DNA from: Puffinus mauretanicus
Lineage: Eukaryota; Chordata; Aves; Procellariiformes; Procellariidae
Assembly: GCA_023333565.1 (NCBI GenBank)
Contig: JAJKFH010000052.1
Span: forward strand, 124,001-188,000
Length of the DNA: 64,000 bases
Direction: 5' to 3'
Shown in pieces: positions 1-12,600 of the stretch. The position numbers and the translations under genes are program-made. Positions within the stretch are counted from its first letter, which is position 1; the number at the start of each line of letters is the position of its first letter. A model generated the notes under the pieces. It did no database searches and was not told the DNA's origin. It saw only the letters and a list, made by a program, of their open reading frames with translations.

Positions 1-71
1 GCTTTATCCTTCATGAATTCATCATTCTTAGAGAATTATAAATATCATAAGGTAATCAGAAGGGGTCTTAC

Positions 72-161
72 CTGAGCGCACAAAATGCCCATTACAACAT
101 TAATGGTCTTGCTCATCATGTTCCATGGATGCGGGACCTGATTTTTTAAGAATGTGAACTT
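72..161 (-). other. Candidate 90-nt cassette exon (speculative)
   Basis: On the minus strand a pyrimidine-rich stretch ending in CTTGCATCCTGCAG is followed by exactly 90 nt and then a good donor, GCTCAG|GTAAGAC. The 90 nt are open in the frame set by the upstream PITPNM3 exon, which ends in phase 0. They would add 30 residues beginning KFTFLKNQ and ending GILCAQ; the other two frames contain stops. The peptide does not match any PITPNM3 segment I can recall. It could be a lineage-specific cassette exon, a poison or pseudo exon, or chance. Confidence 0.22.
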
Positions 162-3027
162 CTGCAGGATGCAAGAGGAGACCAGTGGTACCATATCTTT
201 AAGGTACCCCTTAAAATAGGAAATAGATTTATTTATTGTTCATTTCCTCCAGCACTTCTGCAGCTTGCACCAGCATCCTCCCTGACATATCGCTATTATC
301 CCCGGACTTTTATTCCTGCATCCATTTCAGTAGCCAATGCAAACACTGCTTTTCAAAACAAACACCATTGGACTGAATCCCTCCATTCATGCGTGAGATC
401 TGGATGTATGAGGCATGCAAGATCTGGTTCTTTCTAAAAACTGTGTAATCCAATTCTGTGTAAATCTCCTTCTATTCAGATCAACAAAATAAGACAGTGT
501 GAAAATGCCTGACATCTATTTTTACAAAACTTCAAAGATACGAACATCAACAAGGCAGTGGGAGAACAGATACAGTTACACGCCTTCTAATTGTGTAATT
601 ATTGGTTTTCATCCATATTCTACTAACTCTCTCAATGCAGTACTAGAATTTATGTGATGATATGATACAATGAGTGTTAGCATCTTAATAACTTGCAGAA
701 CATTACTTTAGGACCAGCATGCTCACAGACAATTATTCCTGTGATGGGTCAATGAAAAAACTTAACATGCGTGTAGGAATCTCTTTCTGCATTTCATAGT
801 AATATAGCAAAATTCACATCATGCCAACTTTCACATTAAAGTTGTGTAAGATTTAGGACTTTGCTTGGCATAATACTCATGTATCTACAATGCTAAAACT
901 AAAACTCACTTCTTGTAGTTGTTACTGTTAATGAGTGCAGAGAACTATTTCACAGGGCCAGGTAGGAGGTGAAGGCTCCTGCTGTGTGTTGACAGCTGAC
1001 TGCTGCCACCGTTTTGTGTGCTAAAGTGATGTAAAACCAAAAAAAAGTCTTCATCTAAAATATATGCTTCCATTGAGTTCAAGCCAGAACCAACTCCAGG
1101 CCCCACTTGTATTTTTTAATGTAACCAGTAACTTTTTTTTCAGCCTGACACTGGCTCTATGTAGCTTCATTTGCCCCACAGTTTACAACCTTACATTGAA
1201 GCTCTGTTGTAACATCAGTCCTTTTTAGCAACTCTATGTATTCTCCATAACACCAGGGACCTTTCAAAGCCAAAATTCCTATAACCAAAGTGTTCCTGCC
1301 AGAGTTTCTTATAGAGTAACTTTTTATAGGTGAATTCTCAAGAATCTAAGTGAACATTTCTTTATCTGCTCGTGTCTCATGATTATCTCAAACTGATTCA
1401 GCAAAGGTATTTATTTACCTCTTAGCCTTTGTGACGAGTTCCAATCTCTAGCTTGTTCCCAAGCAACAATGCCATGAAAATGCAGTATATTTATGATTTT
1501 AAATTGTAACTTGCATGCTACAAATATTTTGAAACCTTTGCCTAAGATTCCAATTTGGTGTTTTTACAATAAGTTTATTAGAGTGCATAAGAATATTCAT
1601 GGTGGCACACAAAATGGAGGTGAATCCACACACGCGTAGCTGAAAGGGAATTTTTAGAGATTGAAGCAAAGCCCGTGAAATGTGCTGACAAATCCATTGA
1701 TTTAAATGGGCTGTAGGTCAAGCTCTTAAACATCATACCACCAGTGACTTGAAAACCATATCAGTGCTGTCAAGGCTCAGAGCTTCATCAAAACCCTGGT
1801 GACATTTTAAGGCGCTCTTCATTAAAATCACATGGCAGATATGTCAGCATCTCAGCTCCCATTACTTTTTAAAAAGGAATTCCTGTCAATGGATTGAGAA
1901 AAATGGGAACCCTTGAAGGTGCCAGCGCAAGAAAGCAGATGCAAGGAACTCAACATGATTAAATATTTTTGTTGAGGTCTCTTGATTTCCTGGTGGTCTC
2001 AGGAAGAAGGCTGGCTTTTGGAAAGGCATAGAGTTGACAATAATGTAACACCAAATGCTTTTCTTTTAGTCACACACATATTTCTCCACAGTATTTAAAA
2101 ACTAGCTTGTGTCACCACAGAACTAGCTAAGAAGACTTTTTAGTAATGGAAGCTAGTATCTTCATCCCTGAAAGCTGGCAACAATTCACCTTTGTCCTCT
2201 AAGCTTCAATAACAGGTTCTCCTTGCAGAGGGTGTGTTCTTCTCTTGTGTTGTAAGACAATCTCAGACAGGTCAAATTTTGCAGGAGTTTGACAGTCTTG
2301 GAACAATACTGTGTGGGAAAAGCATCAAGCTCTCTCTTCTGCACTGCTATCATTAACCTAGCATACCTAGAATTGCAGTTGTGCATGTTGATTTACTGGG
2401 CACAACGTTTCTTTCAGAGACACAGTACAATGCTAGCTGCTGTTTCTTTTTTTTTTCCCTGGTTAAACTCTAGAATAATAACCATCACCTAAAGCGAGTT
2501 AACAGGACATGGCATGATATTATTGCACTGCACAAGAAAGCCTTCATTTTCTTTGGTCAAAATCAACACATTTTAAACTTGATTTTTTATAGGTAAAACT
2601 CAGGTTTTCCAAAGCATATGTGCCACAGACAGTTCAATGAGGGAAGAAAAAAGTAGTTTTAGGACAAGGGACTAGATCTCTGTGAGACGACCTCAGGGAA
2701 CGTCACTGGGAAATTGGCTGGGCATTGTACAAGAGAGCAGGATTCACAAAGCTGTTCTTTTCCTTGTTGCATACAACTCTCTCCCCACACTCATTTACAT
2801 TTTCTCCACCACTGCTCCCTGCAGCTGTCTTCTTGGACATAGCATGGTGCCACTGCATTACACTGTTGAAATGTATTTGGAACACTCTTCAGTATTCATA
2901 ACAGGAAATGCCCCAAGTGAAAATAGACTTTATCATGCTCAGTACTTTTAAGCAACTTGCAAAGAGTGTAAAATCCAACTAGACAAAACAGAGGATGTGA
3001 GAAAGAGTGCGAGGCTTATAGATGAGG

Positions 3028-3115
3028 ACTGAGGTATGATAGATCAAGAGACTTGGCCCAAGTCATGCAGACAGACTTATGGAAAACCATGCTAATTGAA
3101 CCTATTTCTCTGAAG
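3028..3115 (+). repeat. Possible ancient CORE-SINE (MIR-like) remnant
   Basis: The stretch contains 'agacttggcccaagtcatgc', which resembles the conserved MIR core 'gacttgcccaaggtcacaca'. It is followed by a poor match to the usual MIR downstream sequence. The remnant is heavily diverged and the call rests on this motif alone. Confidence 0.25.
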
Positions 3116-5091
3116 CTACAGAAAGAACAAGTTCATAGGACAGGTATTTCCCATAAGCTCAATCAGTACTGGAGCACATTAGCAGCCCTGTGCATGTGGG
3201 GTGAGATTTCATGTCAAGAAGAGATGTTGAAGAACCTAATCTGTTCTCCAGAATTATGCAGATGAGTTGCAGGAAAATGAAACCAAAACAGCAGCAGTAT
3301 ATGATCTATGAGACAAACCTTCCCACACTGTTCCACCTATAGTCTTCAGCAGCCAAGAGGACCTACTGGTTTCTGTGACAAGTGAATCATTAATCTTATT
3401 CCCGAGAACAGGGAACCTAGGAACTATAGTTAGTGCCAGTTCTGGAGCTGGCTTTTATCCCATGAAAAATCTGTTCATGTGATAGTCCCTTGGGGACCGA
3501 ACTAGGACTAAATTCATTTTACACGTTACTGAACAGCCATTCAATAGGGAAAGCCTGACAACCATTTCACACAGACAGAAGGTTATTTGCTGAGAAGAAC
3601 TATCACTGAGAAATTAACTTTTCTGCATCTGAATGGTGAAAATAATATCAGATGCTAAGAGTATGTCAAAATGTTTGCATATTGTGGTGTCATGGTAAAA
3701 AAGAAAGTGTTCAAATTTATAGCAGCCTAATACTTTTTAAAAAAAAAAAAGTCTTGTTAAAAAATCCTATATTCAAACCTATTCAAAAAACCTGGCCAGA
3801 TTTTAATCTCACTGGTTTGAGCATTTAGGTTCATCTTCATGACAGAGTCTTTCTTGTATACTGCAAAAGAGACTGAGCCAATTCAGCATTTATATTAGCC
3901 AGATCAGAGAGGGAGAAATAGTTCCGAAAAATATACTAAACTTAAAAAGACATGAGGCAAGACGTTAGAAGAAGGTTGAGGTGATTGGTATAGAGATTAT
4001 TTGCTGCATTTTAAACAGTTAAAAAGCTTGTTTTCCATTGCTACAAGCTCTTTCAACTCTCCCACATGCCACAATTAAAATCTCACCTGCAATAAAATGG
4101 TATCAATACTGGGATCTGAATCAGTCACCCACAGGTGGCTTTTATTTATCCTCGATCCGTGTGAAACGAATCAACTTTCTCCATTTGTCCTAATGAAGAG
4201 TTGTCTGCTTCTAAATTATGAGTATTTTAGCTGTTGCAACAAAAGAGAACCATCTTCCTCTTCTAAGAGACAGTGTTCCTAACAGAGTACAGTGATTGCT
4301 AATATAAGACTTTGGGTTTCCGCCTCTGTCCTTTAATAACCCAAGGAGTGATATGATGATGATGTCAACAACACTGGCTTTCTTTGTTAAGTATTTTGAC
4401 ATTTACAAATGTAACTGATTTTTAAAGAACAAGAGTTACTAGTCTGGTCTGAGCAGAGTGACATTTGCTCTACTGCAGATTCTTTTATTGAACATGCAGG
4501 TAGATTTTCAAATACTGCCCTGTACAAGCATGTACACACAACAATCATCATGATCTCAGTAATCATTCACATTTCTGCCTATACTGTAGAAGTCGCTACC
4601 TATTATGGATAATCCTGACTTGATTATTTAGTGTATATTGGAAACTAAAATACAGAAAACAGACTACAACACACAAACCAACAAATACTCAGCTGGGGTA
4701 GTAGAAGAATGTACCATTCTAATTCCTTATTTACATTGCCTCATTAAATTAACAGGCTCTCTCTCTACAAAAGGAACCTTCTAGTGCCTAAAACTGTGAA
4801 CTATTCAGAGAATGTAATGGTCACTGCATCATCAATCTAGCTTAGTATTATAGACCAGTTTGAAATAAACAGAGTAAGAAGGGAACTAGATAAACCTAAT
4901 TTACTCTATTTTCACGGTTTATAACCAGAACATAAAATGCAATGATTGAGAGTACCTCAGTCTCATCCTTATTTCCAACTAGTTTCATTTCACAAATGCC
5001 CCTGACATTTGTGAAATGGTAAAGTAAAAAACTCTCTTGTATTTCTACATCTCAAACTCTTCCAATGAGATCCATTTCTACTGGAGACACC

Positions 5092-5330
5092 AAGGAAGGG
5101 GGGGGGGGGGAAATCCAGTAAAAAAAGAGTCCTCCTGAATGTGCTTCACAGGAGCAAGCTGAAAACAATGGACAGAAAGACAAGATAAGGAAGGAAAGGA
5201 ATACTTAGTTCTTCTGAACACACAGAGTAGCAGAGAAGATGGGAGGAGAAAAGGGAAAAGATGGAGAGAGGAAGACAAGCTCTGTGCTATCCAGAAAGAG
5301 AGGAATACAGGAAAGTTGAAACTATAAGCA
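5092..5330 (+). repeat. Poly-G and purine-rich tract
   Basis: A run of 13 G at 5098-5110 is followed by about 220 bp strongly enriched in A and G on the plus strand (for example GGAAGGAAAGGAA and GGGAGGAGAAAAGGG). The complementary pyrimidine strand is the gene-sense strand. It lacks stop codons in one frame, which explains part of the long minus-strand ORF at 5078-5602. Such mirror-like purine tracts can adopt triplex structures. Confidence 0.7.
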
Positions 5331-5637
5331 AGAGCAGGGAAGTCAAAAGAACCTATACTCCCTAAAGCCTGATCCCCACTCTCAGATTCATCAGCAGCCC
5401 TTGCACAACCAACCCCACTGTAGGACTGGGACCCAGGAGGACCATTTCTCCATGTACTTTGCTTGCAGTGCACTGTCCCCTCAGTGCTGGTACTATCAAA
5501 GGCTGGCTGCTGATAATCCAGAGCCATGTTATTAATGGTGAGTAATTCTCCTTCCTGGAAACACTTAGAGGATGTCTCTTTGCTTGAGAGTACTCCCATC
5601 ACACATAGCTCTCAACTGAACCAAGCAGGTTGGTATC

Positions 5638-5772
5638 ACTGAGCCCATTTTTGAGGAGAGAGGTAACTAAAGAGTCAAAGAGATGAAACAATTTGGGCAG
5701 GGTCACAAAACCATCAAAGAACGGAACGTGGGCACCTCACTCAGTGTCGACTCTAATACACCACACCTCCTC
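5638..5772 (+). repeat. Possible MIR/CORE-SINE remnant
   Basis: The order of motifs resembles a MIR tail: 'gagcccatttttgaggag', then 'gggcagggtcacaaaac' in place of the core 'gcccaaggtcacacagc', then a diverged 'gaacgtgggcacctc'. It is highly diverged and I cannot exclude chance resemblance. Confidence 0.32.
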
Positions 5773-6477
5773 TCCATATCCACTTGAGTCTGAAGTACAT
5801 AAGATTAGTTGAACTTCAATTTTCTTTCTTAAGTGTTGAACATAATAATGAAGCTTATGTGCTAGCATTACTTTAAAAAATTGTGCTTTTACTATCATAA
5901 AAGCTTTCCTGGATCATAGTTAGAATTAATCCTCCCTTCTCTCCAAATGTAGCACTCTTACAGACACTATTATGCTCAGTGGTCTGTTCACAGATCCTCA
6001 GGTGACTTGCATTCCTTATCAGGAAGGAGGCATTCTTTCACCAGTCATTAAAACTTATTCATGAACACATCTTAATGCTAGACTACCCCCAGGCAGTAGC
6101 ATAAGGAATTCCAGACCCCATGTGAACAAATAAAAAAAACATAAAAAGAAAGATAAAAGATTTTGATAAAACCAGGAGCCTATGAGAGATTACTGAGAGA
6201 GGACATGTTTGCATCTACAGTTAGGGATACAATAAAGGGCACTTGGTAACCCTACTTTAAAGATTTACAGATAAAGCCTTCACTTGTGATTTCTGTATAT
6301 CATAAAACTGAAGCTGCAGATTTAATTTTCAGACAGCAATTTTCTGATATATGAGCAAAATCCTGTGCTAACATGGCAATTTACCAAATCCTTAAATTTT
6401 CTCTGGTTTATATGGAGCTGATTTCCTCCAGGGAATGAATCTATAGGGTTTCAGCTGTGTGGATTTTTTCTCTTCAC

Positions 6478-6597
6478 CTGGATGCTGCTGATGCTTCCTC
6501 TCCTGCTACTGTTCCGACTCTCGTCAGCTGTATTAGAATTATAGCAGATGGCATCAAAGCCCAAAATTCCTCCAATGCAGTCACCAATGAGACACAC
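6478..6597 (-). CDS. PITPNM3: PITPNM3 exon: nucleophile-elbow segment (40 codons)
   Basis: The exon encodes 40 residues starting [19 protein letters not shown] and ending GSISSIQ. Its acceptor is TTTATTTCCTCAG and its donor CAG|GTGAAG. It begins and ends in phase 0, so its 120 nt could be skipped without a frameshift. The segment corresponds to the alpha/beta-hydrolase-like nucleophile elbow that precedes the DDHD domain in the PITPNM (Nir/RdgB) family, followed by a Ser/Arg-rich stretch (NSSRRGS) typical of a phosphorylated linker. The elbow reads G-D-C-I-G, so Cys sits where lipase relatives have Ser. From memory, human PITPNM3 also has Cys here while PITPNM1 has Ser, which supports the paralogue call. 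PITPNM3 is a peripheral membrane protein reported to bind PYK2, and unlike PITPNM1/2 it lacks the N-terminal PI-transfer domain. Confidence 0.93.
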
Positions 6598-9412
6598 CTG
6601 AGGAAATAAAAAGATTTTTTTGGGGAGATGTAGCAAGTGTTTTAAAAGAAACAAAAAGCGTCACAGCACTGCAGAGGAGTTGCTGTCTTACTTTACACCC
6701 TTGTTCCTGTTTTTTTTATACCTCAGTTCCTACTGCAGCTGAAAATGTGTAGCCACTTTCTCCCACTTTCTTTTACCTGCAGACATATGCCCTATGCCAA
6801 GAATATCTGTCCCAAGGACTATTTTGACCAGCTGGGAATTCTGCCAAATGGGCTAGAATTCTTCCAGCTGCTTGCAGCTGGATTCCAGCTTGAAAAGTCC
6901 AGATCACCGAACAACTGGTCTCACAAAGATTTCAAGCCACTTAACATGTCCTTCAGAGTCATACAGGGAAGAGGATCTCAACAGATTAAAAACAGATTGG
7001 TACTCCCCTGTCAGGACAAGGGAACGGAACTTTTAAATGAGGTATTAAGCAGAGAGATTCACTCTTGCTTTACATTTAATATAAAAATACAAGCTACCTT
7101 CAAAGTGTAGACCTGGGCATTAAAATACATAGAGTACTAAAATCGGGAATTCAATAGTTGGAGTAATTTTATGGCACTCTAGAATCTATCTCACAAGCCA
7201 ATTCCACTGAACACCTCCCCATCCCATAGGAGATGATTCTTTCTCCCTGTCCCCCTGCCTGTGCCTGAGGATGAGTAATAGCTGTATTACCTTTCTGCTT
7301 GATAACACCACCCACGGTTCCACAGGTTCCAGCAACCCTTTCTCTCCAATTCTCAAACTGAAGCAAACGTCTAGACTGTTGTTCCCAACTCCAATTAGTT
7401 TAACAGAAGACATTACCTCTCCTTACAAAACTTAACTTGCTTCTAGCCTTAATTCAGCTTGGCTACAACACTAAACTACAAGTTTCGGATAACAGGATGT
7501 TGCACATGATTTCTTCAAAGTGAAGCGTATTAAGAAAAGCGAGTGCTTCAAGATGCAGGTAGGGAAAAACCTCAAACTTCTCTTAGTGCATCTCCACATA
7601 CCACACTCTCTTAATTGAGTACATTTCTTAGGATAAAAACATTTTAAAAAATAAAATAAAACATCAAAATACATTAAGGTAACATCTATCCTAAGACAAC
7701 TCTGGTTCTAAAGTTGTATACAATTGAACAGCACGCTGATTTACTCTCTGATTTTCAAATTCCTACACTACGCAATGAAGTCCACAAAGAACTGAAAATT
7801 GTATGATACAGGTAACCTTAATAAAATTAACAGCACGTTTTGTGGGGTATTAATAGCATCTTCTTCAATTTACTATTCCATTTCTAATCCTCATTATTAT
7901 TGGCATTAAGGTAATAGAGTTAACTTGTTCCAGATACTGTATAAAACCAAAAAGGCAATCTCTGATCTAATGAACTTGCAATATAAATGGACAGAAGAGA
8001 CCAAAATATGAAAGGAAAGATACACACAGGCTGGGGGTCAGGTTATATGGTATGTGTTTTAGAAGTACAGGACTTATGCAGAGGTAGAGTTGAGATTTCT
8101 ATCTAAGGACCAAAGCAAAGCACCGTAGACAGCACAGAGAAGTCACTTCCATTCTAACAATTCTGGTAACTGTTGATGGTGAAAATTCGGTGGAGCGTAC
8201 AGTGGTCATGCAGACTTTTCCATGTGAAATATTAATATATATGGTTTGTAAAACACAACAAGGAGACTTCTTCGTAGCTTTGTCAAAGAAAAAAAAACCC
8301 ATAACAGTCAATTTCTATTGAAAGAATTGTTTTCAGTTATTGTTACAGTTATTTCTGTAACTGGTATAATTCTTCTTTACATAATCTAACCATTCATAAT
8401 GTTCTGTCACTGCAGCTAGGCTGTTTTTATGCTTCAAGCAAGAATAGTTTACTATGCATATTAAAACTGGCTTCAAACCAAATTTTAGTCTAAAAATACT
8501 GATACACCACAGGATAATCTTATTACTGCTATGGAAAAGAACTTGTTTGTGTAATAAGACACATGCTTTCCTTCAAAGATTACACTGTAGTCTATATTAA
8601 ATATCTTTTTTTTTTCTTCTTCTGAAGTCTGGAGGTCACTTACTTTAAGGAAGTGTATGTTTCCAGCTACATAGAGGGCCCCATCACAATTTCAGTAACT
8701 CACACAGGGTAGCAGTATGATATTTATTGTATGTGAAGCAGGAAAGTACTGGGTTTTGTAGTCCAAAGATGGAGAAGCAGGAATAACAATTGTGACCCGT
8801 CAGCCAGAAAACGTCTGCAGGTGACTTCACTGGGGAGTGGGTCACACCAGAAAAATTACGTGACTTTCCCAAAGTTACACAGGAAATCTGCAACACCGCT
8901 GGCACCTGAGTATTTGTCTTCTAAGTTTCTTTACTGTCAATTGCTTTATTACTACTGTGACGGAAGCTCATAGTCAGAGATGTCCCAACTTTTCTATCAG
9001 CTATAGCAGGTATGTGAAGAACTCAGTAATATAGATTATCATTTGTCTTGGGCTGGCGTGCTTGTTCACTGCTTAGCATACCACACTTACCGCCCAAGTA
9101 AGGCTCTTATATATTACCAGAGTTCGTAGCAATACTTAGTAAGAGCTTAGGGGTCAAAATGCTTGTGGGAGAAAGTATAGGATCTTCTACTAACTGAATA
9201 AGTCCAGGTTAGATACTGCACAGGATTCCAGATCTTTCTCATGCTGGGCACTGAGAAGGCATTTTGCATAGGTGATCCCATGCTAACATTCATTCATCAT
9301 ATTTGCAGTATTGTCCCACACTCATAACTCAAGACCCTCAACACAACGGCTTAAAAAGAAACAGCTTTGCTCCGAAGGAATTTTACTTTGATGTAAGAGA
9401 AAATAGTCCTAC
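6598..9412 (-). other. PITPNM3: PITPNM3 intron (2,815 bp)
   Basis: The intron lies between the LNPYSYDE exon and the GDCIG exon, in phase 0, with donor GGACAG|GTAGGAC and acceptor TTTCCTCAG. It is mainly AT-rich unique sequence. A possible SINE remnant lies near its 5' end at 8.85-8.93 kb. The plus-strand 121-codon ORF at 6745-7110 has no recognisable domain and lies antisense to the gene, so it is not annotated. Confidence 0.88.
8853..8935 (+). repeat. Possible MIR/CORE-SINE remnant
   Basis: It contains 'gtgactttcccaaagttaca', close to the MIR core 'gtgacttgcccaaggtcaca', followed by 'caggaaatctgc' and a diverged '..ctggcacctgag'. The order agrees with a MIR 3' region, but the copy is short and worn. 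Confidence 0.35.
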
Positions 9413-9602
9413 CTGTCCATTAAAACCAGCCCCATCTGTAGATTTGAGAAATTCATTGTAAACTTGATTGGCTCTACTGATCACCATGGCAACTGCATCC
9501 TGGTACTGAGGGGATGAAACAGCCAGCAAGGGCAAGGCAGCCAGTGGGATGTGGTCTTCACTGCTGCTGAGACAGCTCTCATCATAGCTGTAGGGATTTA
9601 GG
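9413..9602 (-). CDS. PITPNM3: PITPNM3 exon: LNPYSYDE to GFNGQ (63 codons plus 1 nt)
   Basis: The acceptor is CCTTCTCTAG and the donor GGACAG|GTAGGAC. The exon opens with one base that completes an Asn codon (AA from the upstream exon plus C) and ends in phase 0. The product runs from [20 protein letters not shown] to [14 protein letters not shown] and contains the block [19 protein letters not shown]. That block is diagnostic of PITPNM/Nir proteins and, as I recall them, very close to human PITPNM3. It precedes the hydrolase-like elbow encoded by the next exon. The upstream in-frame ATG at 9655 lies in intron sequence beyond the splice acceptor and is not a start. Confidence 0.94.
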
Positions 9603-12600
9603 CTAGAGAAGGACATGCTATCATCAGGAAAAATGCAAGAGGCAGCACACAGCATTAGAGAATGAACAGTTACTTATTAACAGAAATGGTTTGGGCTATT
9701 GCAGTTCACAACGAGAGAATACAGGAAGGATCATTTTCTCACAGAATTCAACTGCTTTAAAAAAATCAAGAAGTTACTGCTTTATGTGAATGAGATCATG
9801 CTAGAAGGCATTTCTGTAGTTAAACATACTTGGTGCAATTTTTCCCCATACAAGTAGACATAATTTAGAACAGCAACGAGATTATTTCATTTCAGCTTTG
9901 TTTTTTTTCCATATAACAACGTACTACATCAAAGAATGGGATCCAATCATCACAATGGAATATCGTTTCCTAGAACACAAGTGTGACAGATGTATTGTCC
10001 AAAAGCATATAAAAGCATTTTTCCCAGTGTCCCATCTTTTCCAAAAGATGCAACAAAGCCGCATACATTCTGAAATAATATGTAAATGTTTTCATAGTAA
10101 CATTTTGCAAAAAGGAGGTGACTCGACTGAAAATGCAAGCTTAAATTTGATAGGATGTCAGCTTTATTTTAGCTTGGATGTGCATCCTGCAAGTTTCTCA
10201 GTAAATCTGCCAATCGTGTCTTGACTGATTTTTATTGATGAGTGGGGAAAACAATTCACAGAGAGCCAAAGATGCAAGGCACATTAGTGTGTGCCAGATT
10301 CTCTTACAGTAAGTTGACTGTCCTTCAGAGATTAAAGCAAAGTCAGAAGTATTTTGATAATTCAGCTCATCCAAAGTTCAACCAAAGCTGCAGGCAGGCA
10401 ACTTCAACACTATTTTGTATTCACTTTCTTTGGGAACTTTGTGGGCTATGACAATATTAAAAAGCAAGCTGCCTGAAATGGAATTAGAGTCTATGTCTTT
10501 GCTAAAATCTGCATCCTTGAGACTATTACCAGGGTAATGGAAGAAGAACAGAAGACTTGCAACGCTCAAGTATGGAAGCTGGATTGTGTTCATGTCCTGA
10601 GCCTCACTGGACATTTCCACACTTGCCTCTTGCAGAAGCACTCCTATGATTTGGTATTTTTCATCCAAAGTAGTATAACAGTTTCTATGTCCTGGAGCTC
10701 AGATGGTCTGCCAAGCTGTGTCAATTTACCAATTAACACAGCTTCATTTTGTCAGCTGATTAGATCATCCAAATGCACAGCAGACATACAGTTATGAATG
10801 CTAACTCTCAAAAATGAAAAATGAACCTTAAAACCCTACATAAAAAGGCCTCATTTTGGCAGATAACACCTCAGAAAGGGAAAGGGAGAAACACAGAGGG
10901 AAAAAAATTATGAAGTGAATGTTTGAAATGGAAAAAAATACCTGCATATGTTTTCATAATAAAAGTAAAATGCAAACAATATTCACAAGAGAACTGCACA
11001 AAACAGAGCCAATGGAAAAATGAATAGCTGGTAATATTTTTTTCGTGGCTAAAGCAATATAGATCAAACTGAAATTGAGCAATTATTGTCTAGACAATTA
11101 ATCACAGTTAACTGGCTTAGAAATGAGGGTTTGAGTTTTTTAATTCCAATTTATTTTATTGTAAAAGTTGTGGCCAGAGACCTCCATTGTTATCGTCAAA
11201 ACAACACAAAGGGAAGAAAGATCCAGACCACTGAAAGAGCGTATGGAGGAGATGAAGTTGTTTATCATAGGGAACATGCTAAGCATTAGTGCTGAAGCTG
11301 AGACAAGCAGGTAAAATATCAGCACTGGAGCTGAAAGGAGCACAAGTATTGTTATCTTGATGCATTGGCAGTACACTGCAGGAGGGCGTTCCAAAGCACC
11401 AGCTTGGAAACATCACACTTGCACAAAGGCTGGAGATGGAGAGGGAAATCACAAGGAAGCAGCTGAAATCACTACATGTAAGATAAAGATAAAAGTCACC
11501 AGTGTTAGAACCTAACACCTCCCTGATAAAAGGCAGCAAATGACTAGGCTGCAAGACAGAACTGGTCTTCCATGGTGGGTAAGAGTACACCTGGCTCCCA
11601 GGGGAGAAGTGATTGATGGCACAGTGGCATCCGGCAGCAGGGATAACTGAGACTGCACCACGGAGAGGGGGGTGAGGGGTTATTCAACCTGAGGGGGAGG
11701 AGGGAGGTAAGGAGAAACAAGGGAATAAAAGCTTATTCTGAATTCAGAGGGCATCTGGCTAGATGCAGATCAAGACAAAACACTGGTCCCTCCTCAAAAC
11801 TTCCTCAGGCCAGCAGTCCCTGACCATGGCAGAGGTGAGAGGAGAAAGCAGAGGGGGAAATCACCCATGTGGTAACACTTGTTTGGATAACTGTCACACA
11901 ACAGTTGACATTTACGGTTTAGCTATCTGCACTCCGTGCTGACAGTCCTATTGCTGTTTCTGAATACCAGAACATGCATTTACTTCCTCCGCTTCCAGGA
12001 TAAAAGAAAAACAAGGAATAGAAAATACTCAAATCATAATGACTGGACTTCTCCATAGACTTTCTAATTAAATGATAAAAGTATTTTAAAAAATTGTTTG
12101 GGAAAATGCAACACCAAGAGCTTATATTGCAGGACCCACCACTGTGCAAGGAGCATGCAAGCTGCTGAGCACTCCAAAACTCATCCAACAAAACACTTTC
12201 ATCTCATTTGATTATTCATATGCTTACTTTCCTAATTAAGTGTTTGCTTCTTAAGTGTAACTTTTGTTTTGGCCTTTTTTTCCTTCTCTCTCCTTCCCCC
12301 CCGCCCCCCAAATTTGCAATTACTATTCTCCAGTTTGGCTAATACTGTAATTTAGAAGCTCTAGTCTGAGGTGTGAATCAATGTATGTTCATCAAATCAT
12401 ATGCTATAAAAACCTAACGCTCCAAGATATTTTTCTGCCTGAAAAGGGAAGAGGTGGCTCTCAAGTCATCTAGCTGGAACAAGAATGTGCCTTAGTTTTA
12501 ACCCTTATCTGTCCTTAGCAGCAAAGATGGAGATAACTGTCACAGGAGATCAGTCATGCATTATAAATTTACACAGGTTGCATAAACAGTGTCTTTCTGA

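Larger units (their letters stand above)
1..6477 (-). other. PITPNM3: PITPNM3 intron downstream of the GDCIG exon (partial)
   Basis: This is the 5' part of the intron that follows the exon ending at 6478; its donor reads CAG|GTGAAG on the minus strand. No exon encoding the following PITPNM3 segment (the acidic linker and the DDHD domain) was recognised here, so those exons should lie beyond position 1. The stretch is mostly AT-rich unique sequence. It holds a speculative 90-nt cassette exon near the left edge, a poly-G and purine-rich tract around 5.1-5.3 kb, and two weak resemblances to ancient CORE-SINEs (MIR-like). The 174-codon minus-strand ORF at 5078-5602 lies partly on the purine-rich tract and is not considered a gene. 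Confidence 0.75.

Noticed and set aside
5078..5602. 174-codon minus-strand ORF in PITPNM3 sense orientation
   Set aside because: Its length is explained partly by a pyrimidine-rich, stop-poor strand (5.09-5.33 kb). The translation is low-complexity (SSSLHLFPFLLPSSLL), matches no PITPNM3 segment, and no convincing pair of splice sites brackets it.
6745..7110. 121-codon plus-strand ORF
   Set aside because: No family resemblance and unremarkable codon use; it lies antisense between two PITPNM3 exons.
9603..9655. In-frame ATG upstream of the LNPYSYDE exon as a possible alternative start
   Set aside because: A splice acceptor (CTTCTCTAG) lies between it and the conserved coding block, and the intervening peptide is not family-like.
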